Source: Camarhynchus parvulus
Lineage: Eukaryota; Chordata; Aves; Passeriformes; Thraupidae
Direction: 5' to 3'
DNA: 64,000 nucleotides
Assembly: GCF_901933205.1 (NCBI RefSeq)
Contig: NC_044572.1
Location: 62,840,965-62,904,964, forward strand
Within the stretch, counting starts at the first letter, position 1, and every line of letters starts with the position of its first letter. A program made the position numbers and the translations under genes. The notes beneath the pieces were generated by a model that saw nothing but the letters and a program-made list of their open reading frames with translations, was not told where the DNA came from and ran no database searches. Of the stretch, positions 27,801 through 40,141 are shown one piece after another.

Positions 27801-30800
27801 GTGCCTCCCTACATTTCCAGTGTTGAGGAAATGAAATCTGTTTGGACTTGTCATAACTGAAAGATGAATCCTGGTTTTGTTACAAAGGCCTTCAGAATTT
27901 CCACAGTGCCTATGGGAAGTGAAAATTTATTGAATTGTGGTAGGTGCTGGAAAGCAGGTAATGAGCTCTGCACACCAGTTCTGATGTCACTTGTCACTCT
28001 TCTGATCAGTGTACTACTGAAAGCAACCCCATGTATCCTCCCTTTTGGAGACCACAATTTGATGAAAACCATTTATTTTATATTTCCTTCTAGAAGGTTG
28101 TTTTCATCTGTGCTACACACACATTGTTCAGTTTTGTGTTAGCTGACTTTCGTGGATAATCCTGTCCAGAAACTGTCTTGTCACAACAGTGACAAGAAAC
28201 CTTAAAAAAATTATAAAAAGTAATATGACTGTGATATTTGTCACAAGATAGAATGGACATCAGTTCCCTTATATATAGTGTTTATGAACTCCACTTTACA
28301 GATGTCCTGGTATTTTGATTTAATTATCAACTTCATCCAGATTGAAGAATAAGAGCCTCCTCTCCATAACTGACCAGTTTCTTTGACCTCAGCACTGTGA
28401 TGCATTTTAAAATGGATATCATTGTTGTGGTGGATTTTTTTGTGTGTTCAGTTTATTAAGGACTGTATAAGCATGTGCCATTTTAGATGGACTAAGATGT
28501 CTCTAATACTTGTACATTGCCCATAAAGGCGAGTCAGATGATATGGAATATGCAGGAAACATTGGAAAAAGGAGCACTGGTTTTCAAGTACTTGATTTGT
28601 AGGATTAGGTAATCTTACTCATAAACTTAGGGCAATATTCTGAATGTTGCATTCTCCCCTTCTGCTGAGAAGGAAAAGAAAGCTGGACTTTACACAAGCT
28701 GAATCTGAAATAGCAACAGCCATGAATTGCATTTAGACAAGTATACACCAAATAGAAGGTGAAGTGATTGGACATTTGTGGCCTCCATTCATAAAACTGT
28801 AAGATCTTTTAGTTTGCAGATATTTGCAAAAGTACACAGTTTGCAGGTATTGTTTGCAGTTGTGCTATTGGATTATTTTTGGCTGGACCAAGAGTCTGTT
28901 CTGTAGGGGCGAGATAATGCTGAGATCAGATGAGCTATGTAGTTTCATTGGTTTTGTGAGCTTTCTAGCAATTGCATGCTTTCCCCTCTCTTCATTTCCT
29001 CCTCCTTCTGGAGGTGTAATGCTGGTAGATGTCTGCCAAGCCTTTGGAAGAAAATCTGGGAAAATACAACAAAGTGTAAGCTGCTTCACAGACATCTTGA
29101 ATGTTGTTTTCAGTGTAGACTGGAAGTACATAAGCAGAAATCCAGCGTGCTGTGCTAGCAGGGAGGAAAGCCAGTGAAGGGCCTGAGGAGATGACAGCCA
29201 GTGTGAGGATGCATGGAGCAGCAAGGCAAGGGTTTCCATGAAGGGAAGAGGCCATCATGCATGGGGAGTAGGCCAGCATGCTCCCATCACCCTTCTGCCC
29301 TTCACCAGCCAGTTTGTAATCTATCAGTAGATCCCCAAGAAATTGCACAAGGGGTAGGATTCACAAAGGTAACTCCTGCAAGTGGTGTAGCTCAACTGAG
29401 GAGCAGGAGGAAAGCTGGTGGCCCTTCCTGGCCACCAGGTGCTGTGTGCTGGCCAGCAGTAAGGATGGTGCTGGGGAAGCTGAGCACAGGAGTCCACATG
29501 CAGTCAGATCTCATTAATTCAGCTGCTCACAAAACAACTTGTTTGTGTAGCTCAGATTTATGTCTGTGAACACAGTGCGTAAGATAAATTTTTTATTTGT
29601 GTTCTACTTGGTGTGGCAGCTGGGGAAGCTTTTCTGAGACTATCATCCTGCCTTTTCCCTGATAGTGAATGGGAGAGTGCCCATGCTTCCAGACCAGCAC
29701 CCAAATCTGATTTTGATATGAGTAATTAGGCAGCCCCACCTTTATTTCCTAAAATGCAGCAGCAGGACCCTGTAAGATGCTTGCCTGAAGTGGAGAAGTT
29801 GTGGTTCTGTTTACTAATTGATTTTGCTTTTGAACTCCCTTTATTGCCTATGTGTGGCAATAGAGGCAAGAGAGAGAGTAGGGAAAACAAAGTAAAAATC
29901 AAGTGAAGCCATTTTGTCTCCTCCTTTCTGGGCTGGTTTCCCCTGTACCAGTTTGGACTTCTCTGCGAAGGGGCTCTGAAGTTTCTGTGAGCTTCCCTCC
30001 CCGACAGCACATGCCTTAGTGGGATGGGTGCCCTGCCTCTCCTTGCCCCACACGACTGGGCTTGGGAGCAGAGCAGTGTTGGTCTTGGGCAGTGGGATTG
30101 GTTTTTAATGCTCAGACACAGTGGCCTTTCAGACATGGTGGCCCTTGGGACCACGTGCTGCAGAGTTCATGTGGAGGCACACATTTGTTTGAGGGGATAA
30201 GCAAGTCTCTGTCCCTGAGAAGTGAAATTTCACTGCCCTGGTCCAAAGGTGGTTTGGCACCTGGAGTTACTGCTGAAGCAGAAACATGTCTTTTTCTCTC
30301 TTTCATGTCAGAGAAATTCCATATCATAAATTTGAGGGAATTAACCCATTTGAGGTGTTTGAGATGCCCTGTAGAAGAAAAAATGGTGAAAACATTTTCT
30401 ACATGGGTCTCCTTCTTCTCAATATCCCTCAGTGTTTAATGTCATTCCATCCTGGTCCAGGACCACTGCTGTGGCTACAGCCTCAGCATGTTCTGTACCC
30501 AGTCCTGAGGACAGTTTAGTAGCCTTTTCTGTATTCCCATTTTTATGTCGGTCCTTCCTTCCTTCCTTGGCCATGGCACTCTACAGTATGAACAAACATG
30601 TCATGCCGACTACCTCCAGCTGTGCCAGCGTCCCTCATGAACTCATCCCACTGCTTGGGCGGCCACTGTTTCCCCCTGAGCTTGGTCCATTTGCCCCCAC
30701 CCAGTGTGCAGGGTTCTCTTGTGCAGGTGCCAATCCCTGCAGGCACAGCAGAACGGGTCTCTCTCCCTGAGCATCTCCTCCTCACAGTAATTAACGTGTG

Positions 30801-33800
30801 CAGGAACTTGAAACTGTTTCCTAAATTAAAATAAGATTTATTACGGAAATAGGTCATGGTGCCATCTGCATCATAGATGGTGCTGTGTCCTTGAGTGCTT
30901 ATCCTAGGCCAGCCATGTTTCTAGTTAGGCATATCTGCAGTGCAGACAAAGGACTAATTTCAGTACAAGCAGACGAGCATGCGTTACTTCCTGGGAATTC
31001 CACATAAAAACAATTAATTTGTGGGTGAAATTGGGCATGGCATTCAGCGGTGGTGTAGTGTATGCAATTCTGCAGTATTAAATGCTTTGAGGTCTGTGAT
31101 GCTTCATTTTTTAGGCTTAGTTCTGCACACTCAGACATATGCTGGGGGTTTCCCAACACCACAGTGACCTTTCACCCAGCCCTGCTTTCCCGCTCTTCCC
31201 CTCTTCGTGGATCTCCACTTACAGGACACTGTACACCAAAGGCTGGTTATTGCCCCGAGGTAAAAATTGTTCCTCACGTTGGTGTCTTGCCTAAAGTGAA
31301 GATTCTGGTCAGCCTTCTCTCACTGCCAGTTTTTTTGTCCTATTTCTCTTAACTGTGTTTTTTAAGTTAGTATTTCATGTTTTTTACCTGACTGAGGCAA
31401 AATATATTATTTTTGCACAGTAATTGTTTGCTTGTTTTATCCTACTGCCCTTCTCAGTCCCTCTGGGGATGAATTTTGAGCTTTTTGTTTTCCCTGTGCA
31501 TTTTCGATGTTCCAATAGTTTTCAGCTCAGAACCTATTCTGCAACACGAATAAGAAGGTTTATTTTTATAGGAAGTGTGGGGGGTGGGTTGTGAGAATCT
31601 TAGCAGATTGCCATTCCTGGCAAGTATTACAGGACAGAAACACAGAAAAAAAGTTCAAATGGAATGATTGCTTTTAAACTTTGTGATTTATGTCTTTCTT
31701 ATCCTCCTTTTCATTGCCTCGGTCTTGTGTATGTTTTTGGTCATGAATCCGAATTTTTACCCTATGAAGTTTGCTGCAAACTGCACTAGATTGTTTAACT
31801 GGTAAGTAACTTTCGCAGTATTTTCATTTGCTGCTTTTTCATTTACATTTCAAAACATTTCCAATCTATAAATATCTTTCTACCTCCTCATACTTTTGGC
31901 ACCATACTTTGTTGGTGAGGTAGCTGCAGCAAAAGGATCTCTAACCTGAGAAGTAAATATTTTCTCATTCCACATTTGAAATGTCCCAGCTTTATTCTTG
32001 CATGGTTAGGTTTTTTCCCCCCTGCTATCCAAGACTGGCTGTAGAAGGTAAACACTGGGGGAGCTAAATGAGATTACAGCATCACTTCAGTAGCGTTCCT
32101 TAGTGAATGGGCAGTTGATCTGTCTATAATGCAAAACACTTAATGTATTGAAGCATCTAAAAAGAAAGCTACTAGTTCACCACTCAGGGTTCAATTTCAG
32201 AAAAATAACACTTATTTGTAGGGAAAAAGGAGTTAGTTCTGTGGTGGCAAAGTAGATATTGTCACTCAAAGCATGGTCTTTTTATTAACCTCAGATTTAT
32301 ATGGTTACGTAATTGTTGTATTAGTAGCATTTCTTGACTGGTAAGGTGGAAAAAAAGACAGATGTCTGTGTACAATGTGCTCCTTGTTTATTTATCTGTA
32401 GTGGGCTGGGGCAGGAGAATTGGCCCACTCTCAGGGGGCTGTGAGTAAGAGAGAGCTTTAGCGCTGGCGTCTAAAGCTTGAGACACAGCAGCTCATGGGC
32501 AACATGTGTCATGTACTTCTTTGTGTGTATGTCTGTCTGTCCTTTCCTGTGCATAGCGAAAGGTAGGGTAAAGGCTTCTGCGAAAGTGACACATACTGAA
32601 TTTTGGTTTTCTTGAATAAACCAGCTCACAAAAAACTGTTGCTTTCCACTACTGGTTTATATGTGCCTGTGACTTTATGTGGAAGCAGAGCATATTTCTC
32701 CAGAACAGAAATGCACATGTAATGGCTGAATACATGGCTTGGTGGTAGTACATACAGAATGCCTAGAGGTACTAATTTTTTCTTAGTATGATACTGTTCA
32801 GATTTTGGAACTAAGGAAAATTCTTGTAATTCCTACTTTGTCCTTCCAATTTCCGTAACATTTTAGATTAGAAATGTCGTAACTTTGGTCTGAAACTAAA
32901 AGCTTGTTACTAAGAAAGACAGGAGAATATTCCTAAAAGGAAAAATATTTAACCTATCTTCTTCCTGGCCATTTTCTTAAACCTGTAGTAAACAAGGTGA
33001 AATTGAGTGAATTTCTGTTAAGCAGACTCCTCTGCTTTCAAGTCACCTAGGGAACAGACAATTGATGGCATATTTCCAGCTGGCAGAGCTCTTGAAAGGT
33101 AGCATGCAACTTCAACTCAATTTTTTTTCCATTCCAACATATGATTGTGCAAATCTAGCTAAGTTCATCAGAGAGTAAATATTCCTTCAGTGTGTAAAAT
33201 AAAGAATAAATCTGCAAGTTGGATTCATTGAGTAAACAGATTATTGTCATACTACAGGTTTTTCTTCAATACTGTGAATGCTTTAGACACTCAGGTTTTT
33301 TGAAGATGATGTGATGATGATCAACTTGGTATCAACTGTCAGAGTTGATATGAAGTCCCATAAGTTTTCTTTTGCTTTTTAGGGTTTTTTGTGGGGGATA
33401 AGGGGAGGGACAGGATAAGGAGTTTGCACAGTATTTCCTAAAGCTTGTGTGGAAAACCAGGCCATTTAAATCTGTCATCTTTTTCAGAAATAGAAGAAAA
33501 CTTCACCACATTTTGGTGGCTGTTATTTCTTCCACGTGAGGTACTTTGGGACTAATAATGGTGTTTGCATTTGCTGTTGGTTGCGTGTTGATCATGTTTT
33601 GCCAACTGCTTGTCTGAGTGTTAGCAGCTTCTCATAGTCTCCCGTCTGGTAAAATAGTGGGAGGTGAGAATCTGACCCAAACAAATAAGTGACAAACTCT
33701 GCTTGCCTCCACGTGTGACTGGTGGCTGAAATCCTGCCTCTCCCATCCGGTATCCCTGGGACTGTTTCGGGGCTTGAGGACATTGTATCATCCTGGGAGC

Positions 33801-36800
33801 GCCTTAGAGGGCTAAAGCAACTGCAGCAGCGCTGTGGATGTAAGGTCAGTGGGCACCAGCAGATTCCCAGGTTTTGAGCACAGACTTTGTCTTGGGAGTA
33901 TATAGCTGTCAGAGTAGACTGTGTTGGTTGCATCATATTTTAAGAGTAAGGTGCATTTGTGCAGTGCTTTCCCTGGGAGCGTTGTTGCCTAGTGAAAACA
34001 GTTGACGTCAACCCAAAACAAGCCATGTGACTGCCTATGGTTTAATTTGGTCACACAACAGAGACAGAAAATCATTGAATTGCTCTTTCCTGACAAGTAC
34101 TCCTTCAATGGAGTTGGTGTAAATTTAGTCAGTTCACTTTGTTGAGTATCGAGAGCAGTGTGATATGTAAATAAAGCTTTATCAGACGAGATAGATTTAA
34201 AATTCCACAGTTGGTGAGGAAGCGTTAGCAGTATAATATAATACAAATATTTACACAGTAACTTCTAAGTCTTCAATAAGTGCTTAATATTTGAAATATG
34301 TGTTGTGAAAACATTGACTGATTAAGCCGTACCATTGCTGCTACATCTGTATGCAGCGACTTGCAATGGCTAGGATGCAGGAGTCACGGGAAGGAATAGG
34401 TCACCCAGCGATGCAAAGGCATTCAAACAAGTTACACTTTATTTTTTTTTTAATTTTAATTAGGATGCAGCAAGATCTGCTCTCCCAAAGCGCACACAGC
34501 TCCATCCCTGCATCCTGTTGGAGCTGCTGCTCTCAAAGGATGTTGCATTCACATAATATGACTGGATGTGATCACATGCCCAGTGCATCTGAGGCTGCTT
34601 CAGTAGGAAAATCGAGATACCAAATTTGGCCCTGTCCACAACATGGAGTGTAATCATCACTAGTCTGTTCCTCCTCCTTGTATCTGTCATGGCCTTTTGA
34701 TAAGGAATTGCAGTGAGCTGAAATAACAGGTGATTAAACTTTTGCCTGCTCACAGTGTCACAGGAATGGTGCTGGTCTGCTTGTTTTACGGGAGCAGAGG
34801 CTGGTAGCCAAGGAGGTTTCCTCTTTGGGTGGATATATCTGCTTTGCCCAGTCCATCATTGCATTCAGCCTCCAGTTCCACCGTTACTCTTGAATAAGCT
34901 AACAAAACAGTAGACTCAGCAGACTGCAAATTAAAATAAATAGAAACACAGCTCCTAAACTTGCCTAGATGATTCTCTGTTGCCACCTCATTTGCCAAGA
35001 GACTGCAAGAGCTGATCCACACCTAAAAATATAGGGCTGCTCTAATCCAGTTTTCATTTTTTTCCTTCCCTCTTCTGGCTGCCCTGTTTTGCCTTCTGCA
35101 AGCACACAGCAAAGCTGAAAACCAAAGTGGTTTGTTGTGTGCTTAAAGTGTGAAGTTTGGGTTGAGTTTATTGTCGGTATTGTGGGTACAGTTAAATCAC
35201 AGACTCGATTGCAAATGGCCTTCGTAGCCATCACTGCAGTGTTGCTAGATACAATTGAGCCAGTTCTTGCAATGTTTTGGCAGAAACCTGGTTTTGATAA
35301 GCCCTGCTCTGTCTAGACCCCTGTGAAAATTTCATTGCACTAAAATGATCCTTTTCCACAGAGAAGGAACAGACAGCTTCCATCAAGCCCACACTCTTTT
35401 CCCATGGGAGGGCTGAAATGATGTGGCTGGTCATGCAGGAAATCCAGCCCACATAATGAAGTGCCCCCTCTTCTCCTACAGCAGGCTAATGCAAACAACC
35501 AGCACCTGATGCTGATGATGTGTGGGGAGATGTATATCAGCCTGTGCTTCTGCCCACTCCCTGGGCAGCTGCAGTGGTGCCTGGCTCAGTCTTTGGGGGG
35601 GCTGGAGGTAGGCATTGAGTTGTCCCAATATCTCAACTTTGCATTCACTCCTGCTCCAGCTGCTGAAAGGTTTTTGTGTCTGGATCAGTTGTGGTGGTAA
35701 CATGGAGAGCTAGATTATGCAAGAGAAAGGTGAAGTAGCAGGTGATTTCATCAGAAGCTGATGTTGGGGATGTTGCTGTGGATGGTTTAGCAGGCAGGTG
35801 ATGTGTTGTGAATATCATCTGCAAATGTCTTTTTCTGAAGTAAGGCTGTAATACTTGCTCATCCCTTAGCATGATGCAGATGAAGGGTTGGAGAGTTTGC
35901 AGAGAAATGATGCAATTCTTGTACTGCTTATGATGTTTTTGCAAGGCTAAGAGCAAATAATCTTGAAATGAGCTGGCAGGTTTATGACTGGGTTTTATGA
36001 GCTTTTACGATGTTTATAATCTGGCATTGAACTTGCAGTTTAAGAGGTGAAAGGTTTAAAGGAACACAGTAGCAAAGGTGTACTGCTGAATTTCTTCTGG
36101 GTGTAATTTTAACATACATCTTAGATGCTTCCCTCATGTGGCAGGTTTGTTGAAGTATGGCCAGTTCATAGTGTGTCTCTGAGTAAAATGGACTCCATCC
36201 ATATCACATGTTCCACAGAGGGAAGAATTGAATGGAAAACGAGATTTTACCTTCTCTAAGGAAGGACATGGATTGGAGACAACTTCCTTGTGTGGTGTAA
36301 CTGCCTTGTGTGGTATAAGGCCCTGAAATGCAGTCTTGCCATTTCCTTTTAAATCCCAGCCTCAGAAATACTGTACATTGTCCATGCCTGCTTATTTTCT
36401 TTGCTGTTTTTCTGGTACCAGCAAAAAATGTAAAGTCCCTGCAGTCTTTAAACTGGGATTCTTAAATTATGCCTTCCCTCCACGGTACTTTTGGAGAAAA
36501 TGAATACTTTTTCCCCTACTCTTTTTCTTGTGATTCTGCATCCGCTTCTTTTGGTGGATGTGTGCTTCAGAGGTCCTGCCTGCAGATGTTTGCATACGTA
36601 CAGCACAAGCCTGTACTTACTTAACTATCCATTTCTGTTTCCCTGTCTTATCTCACATTGCTCTGCAGGGCTCGGTGAGCAGCAGGTTTGCTGCTGGCTA
36701 GCTTTTTGAGGTTTCTCTGATGCACAGTACTGTATTTGTCTCTTGGTTCTTTGATTTGTAATGTTTTGCCTTTGATTGCTGCAGAAGGTATAAACAAGCC

Positions 36801-38265
36801 TGTCAAAAGCCTTGTTTAGTGTGCAGATTCTGTGGGGGTGGCTGGCAGCCTCAGACCCTAAAATAGATCTAGCAACCAACTGAACGGCTTAAAACCCTAG
36901 GAACTTAATTTGATCTTTCTTGTTGCCTTAAATATTGGGACTGAATGAGAATTTCTCTAACAGAACAGAAGGTGAACATGTTGGTATGTGACAGTAATAG
37001 AAGAAGGGTCCAGACCTGCTGTCATTGAGATGCTCCTCTGTAATCAGAGGCTGGGCTTGGCCGTGGGTAGGGGCTAAGTCACCACACCTGGGGGAGGGGA
37101 GTGCTGTATCCTCTGATGTTACAGCATCCATGGGGACAGCTGTTCTGAAATGCTTCCCTGGACCCTGTTGTAGTATAGTCATTGCAGTAAAACCTAAAGC
37201 AGTCCCTCATGGTTTTAGCATCTGTTTTATGCTGGCTTTGTGAAGGAATAAAGAAGAAGCTGCAAAATCACGCAGGGGTTCCTTTCCCCCCCCCTTCTTT
37301 TTCATGTAGCAGCATACAGTTAGTAATATCATAGTTGGGGTTTTCAGTTGTGGTGGTGAGAAGGTAACAATGATTTGGCTTCAACGTGCTGCAACAGCTG
37401 CAGAATTCATTGGAGCTTAGAAGCCTGTGAGTTATAGCTGTGATGCCATTTACAGCTTTTATGGGAAGAGCTCTTAAATTTGTGAAATGTGTTACTTTTT
37501 GAAGTGCATTATATTTGTGATTTGAATTCTCTAAAATTCTCTCTGAGGGAAAAAATTAGCTTTGAAAATCCTCCTATACCCTCTAAAAACACAGGGAACT
37601 CTTACCAGGCCACCTATCAAGTCTTTTAAATTGAGTGATAGAACACATAGATGGATTTGTAAGTGCTAAAATGTCAATTAGTGCACTTAAAAGCTTAATG
37701 GTTGTCTTTGATGTACTTCTAATATCTCCAGTAAAGTTTGACTGTTGCCATTGATCAGGGAGCGGAGAAGGGATGAGGGGACTGAATGCCAACCCGAACA
37801 GGTCTCATGGAGCTTGTGGGTGGCAAAGCAGCACTTTGGTGTTGCTCAGTTTGAAATTCATGACTTGTTTGGTGGGTAATATTTTGGAACCCAGATGTAT
37901 TTAGTACTGAAGAGTGAGCTTTGGAAAACCTTAGAGTGTAGGTGACCCCTGCTTATACAGCTTATCTTTGTGCAGAACATTTACTGATGTAACTTCACTG
38001 ACCTGAAAATATGTTTAGAGTACCTTTACAGTCTCCTTATACATGTCCTTTAATTGGCTTAGAATAAAAGAGTATAGGTTTAATTTACATCTCCCAGCTT
38101 CAATGGATACTTCCCTCCTAGCTTTAAAGGATATTCTTCCAGTTGGGAACGTAAACAAGGACAAAATGATTCTAATATGAATCTCCCTTTTTGGGTAGTA
38201 GAGTCCCCAAAAAGGTGTTATGAATATGAATGAGGCCAAATTTTCTCTGGAGAAAGAGATTCTTG

Positions 38266-38271
38266 TTTATT
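38266..38271 (-). terminator. LTR polyadenylation signal AATAAA (minus strand)
   Basis: Plus-strand TTTATT is AATAAA on the - strand, about 120 bp downstream of the LTR TATA box and about 50 bp before the element's 3' end. This is where an R/U5 poly(A) signal should sit. Confidence 0.6.
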
Positions 38272-38386
38272 AAAATAGCTACAAAGAACACAGTACCCAG
38301 GATAAGCCCAGGCAGCCACACAGTGAGCCAAAACCAAACCACTACCCCAAAAGAAGAAAAACCACAACCCAACCGAACTTCCCCCA

Positions 38387-38538
38387 TTTATAGCTGCCTT
38401 TGAGTCCAGGATTGGTCCATTTTGGATCCGCATGATGATTGGTTCATTTCCAGGCTTCTCATTGGTCTTTAACGCCGTTCATTCTGGACCAGTCGTTTCT
38501 ACAGGGCTTCGAATGATTGGTCAGGTCTTCCATCCAAT
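38387..38538 (-). promoter_or_regulatory. Retroviral U3 core promoter: TATA box with CCAAT-box cluster
   Basis: On the - strand TATAAA lies at 38387-38392. Four CCAAT boxes precede it: plus-strand ATTGG at 38411-38415, 38438-38442, 38461-38465 and 38516-38520. A fifth CCAAT in the opposite direction is at 38534-38538. CCAAT boxes bind NF-Y, and repeated CCAAT motifs upstream of a TATA box are a known strong-promoter layout in some LTR families. The spacing of 20-55 bp is compact and all motifs are intact. Activity is inference. Confidence 0.65.
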
Positions 38539-38857
38539 CCCTCTTCGACCTTGCCTTGCCCCACCAAAGCACTGTTCCACCAAATCCTGGACCCTTCGCC
38601 TAGCACATTCTAATAACCCCCCCCAATACAATTAATATAGCATAATTAATACAATATAATTGAACTATACCCTAATTTAACTTAACTTTTACCTATAAAC
38701 AAACATGTCGCACTTCTAGTGCAATATCAGTGTGTCCATTCCAGGAGACTGTGTCAATTCAACTGATTTGGTTCCCCATCAGACTCAGTAAATTTGATTC
38801 AGGCACCAGTATCGTGAGGCTTCCCAGCAGTAGGTTCAGCATATTTGACTGTCATTA

Positions 38858-39289
38858 CCCCTCCCTGGGTTAAAAGATTGACTACTTTTTGGGTTTTTTT
38901 CCTTTAAATCTATTTTTAAACCTGATGATTGCCTGAAATACAGACATCCTGTAGACTGACATTAAAAGGGAAGAAATCAAGTTAGACATTTCCAAGCTAA
39001 GACAAGAGATTCCTTGCATCACTCAGACCTGCTTTGGGTCACATTTATGCAAACTTGCAAGTCCATCACAGTGCAAGTTACTTGGTGGGTGGAGTTTGCC
39101 ACAGCCCAGCTTTGGCAATGCCGCGCTCTTCACTGCTGGCCATGGTCCTCTTTAGGGCTTTGGTGGTGGAGCTACTCGTGTAGGCATGAGCTGTTACAAT
39201 GCCTTCCGAGTGAGTCAGGTGAGCCAGAATTTCCTCTTTGGTTGTTTTAAACCAGTGAAACCCATTCATACTGGAAAGGTTTAAAAGAG
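38858..39289. other. Spacer between two LTRs; possible decayed proviral internal sequence
   Basis: This 430-bp stretch lies between the 5' ends of the two LTRs. Its left edge carries a purine-rich run on the - strand, compatible with a polypurine tract. A - strand open frame of 63 codons (39078-39269) has no domain I can identify. It could be degenerate retroviral internal sequence or ordinary intron, and no protein function is claimed. Confidence 0.4.
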
Positions 39290-39296
39290 TGTGAGT

Positions 39297-39327
39297 ACAT
39301 GTGGGAACTCAGCACATGTGGGAACTC
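39297..39327. repeat. 14-bp direct repeat, period 17, in the + strand LTR
   Basis: ACATGTGGGAACTC occurs at 39297-39310 and again at 39314-39327, separated by AGC. It sits at the start of the presumed U3. Short tandem motifs in U3 often contain transcription-factor sites. Confidence 0.9.
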
Positions 39328-39342
39328 TGGATGTCCAGAGTT
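39323..39342. repeat. Perfect 9-bp inverted repeat with 2-nt centre
   Basis: AACTCTGGA, then TG, then TCCAGAGTT: the two 9-bp arms are exactly complementary. It overlaps the second copy of the 14-bp direct repeat at the left end of the LTR. It may be a dimeric protein-binding site or chance. Confidence 0.9.
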
Positions 39343-39705
39343 GCCAAAGACCCCTCCGGGGGCATCGGAGATCCTGGCATGGTGCCCGGGACACCTGGTG
39401 GCTTGATTTTGATCCTTCTAGCGAATTGCCAACTTGGTATGGGGATTTGAAAGTCACACGGGTTTGAATGGTGTAATTACAGGGTGTTCACAGGGTGGAA
39501 ATATAGATTTTGGGATTTTTGGTATAGGGGTTATGGGGACAAGATGGAGGGATTTGGGTGTGTCTCATCCTTCTTTCTTCTTCTTGTTCTCCATTTTCTG
39601 CTGTGATGTTGGCACTTGGGGATTGGTTTAGAATAAAAGTGCACTGTCTAACACAGGTGATAGGCATTGGGAAATAAAAGTAACTATGATATACGTAGTT
39701 TGTAG

Positions 39706-39712
39706 TATAAAA
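39706..39712 (+). promoter_or_regulatory. LTR TATA box (plus strand)
   Basis: TATAAAA follows TTTGTAG, about 100 bp upstream of the poly(A) signal, as expected for a U3/R junction. If active, it would start transcription toward JARID2 exon 2, about 8.9 kb downstream. Confidence 0.5.
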
Positions 39713-39806
39713 GATGACACCGCCTCAGGGGCGGCAGAGAGTGCTCCTGGCTGCTGTGCTGAGAGGATCTCAGCTGGGCAGAGAGAAAACTTTGCAGATA
39801 AGAGAT

Positions 39807-39812
39807 AATAAA
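39807..39812 (+). terminator. LTR polyadenylation signal AATAAA (plus strand)
   Basis: AATAAA within GATAATAAACAACC, downstream of the TATA box, at the expected R-region position. It lies in sense with JARID2, so it is also a potential premature poly(A) site within intron 1. Confidence 0.55.
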
Positions 39813-40138
39813 CAACCCGAAGACCGAACATCAAGGAGTCCAGTCTCATTTTTCAGAGCGTGGGGCCACCTCAGGACCACCCAGCACATCTCGGGGCAGA
39901 GCACAGACAGCCGACCCGAGAAGTACAGGGTCATCCAGCAGGGATATGGTGTCCTTCCTGGGGTTCTTCACTTGCAGCCTCAAGCCTATAAGGCATGAAG
40001 TTCCTAGTGGGCACAGTTATATTAGAAATAGTGTATCTAAACTACATAGGCTTTGGGCTGGTGCACTTATTTCACTGAGGGAGCAGTCTGAGGTCTGTAT
40101 TCACAGATGGGCATTTTTGCTGACAATATGTATGTATC

Positions 40139-40141
40139 ATA

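Larger units (their letters stand above)
23895..38215. other. Intronic block without exons or recognised repeats
   Basis: No coding family was recognised over these 14 kb. Contents include the small (TA)n and A17 tracts, GC-richer CpG-poor patches at about 29160-29480 and 30440-30780, and an 18-bp imperfect direct repeat (CCTTGTGTGGTGTAACTG followed by CCTTGTGTGGTATAAGG) at 36286-36320. Longer open frames here (for example at about 29213-29569 and 29726-30154) have no recognisable domain or splice context. Confidence 0.65.
38216..38857 (-). mobile_element. Endogenous retrovirus LTR, minus orientation
   Basis: Read on the - strand the element has LTR architecture: an AT-rich then CCAAT-rich U3, a TATAAA box (plus-strand 38387-38392), an AATAAA signal about 120 bp further on (38266-38271), and an end in ...CATAACA at 38216. 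The proposed 5' end is TGACAG at about 38857, preceded on the - strand by a purine run (GGGAGGGG, about 38862-38869) resembling a polypurine tract. If that is right, it is a 3' LTR with some internal sequence to the right. The right boundary is uncertain: TG...CA alternatives exist at about 38700-38760, and no target-site duplication was found. The family is not assigned. Open frames across it are not meaningful genes. Confidence 0.7.
39290..39930 (+). mobile_element. Endogenous retrovirus (probably ERVL-like) solo LTR, plus orientation
   Basis: The element probably begins at TGTGAGTACATGTGGG (39290). It has a U3 with a TATA box (39706-39712), an AATAAA signal (39807-39812) about 100 bp downstream, then a GC-richer U5-like part ending near 39930. 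The layout, and phrases such as the GATAATAAACAACCCGAAGACC segment, resemble LTRs of bird class III (ERVL-type) elements as I remember them; the family call is tentative. No internal retroviral sequence follows on the right, so it looks like a solo LTR. The ends are uncertain by tens of bases (the left end might begin near 39272) and no target-site duplication was found. It lies in the same orientation as JARID2. Confidence 0.7.

Noticed and set aside
29429..29445. CCACCAGGTGCTG considered as a CTCF site
   Set aside because: It departs from the CTCF core at two key positions (the final GGC is absent).
29213..30154. Several open frames of 118-142 codons on both strands
   Set aside because: These lie in a GC-richer intronic patch with fewer stops. 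The predicted proteins have no recognisable domain and no splice-consistent boundaries.
36286..36320. 18-bp imperfect direct repeat
   Set aside because: Only two short copies with differences; it is consistent with a chance local duplication and nothing nearby gives it a role.
38619..38700. AT-rich stretch with a C run, considered as a mitochondrial control-region insertion
   Set aside because: It sits inside the U3 of the minus-strand LTR, and no adjacent mitochondrial tRNA or gene sequence is present.
39078..39269. Minus-strand 63-codon frame between the two LTRs, considered as a retroviral gag remnant or a GAPDH-like pseudogene
   Set aside because: A short TAHA-T stretch recalls a GAPDH segment and the position recalls proviral interior, but neither similarity extends over more than a few residues. 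No function is claimed.
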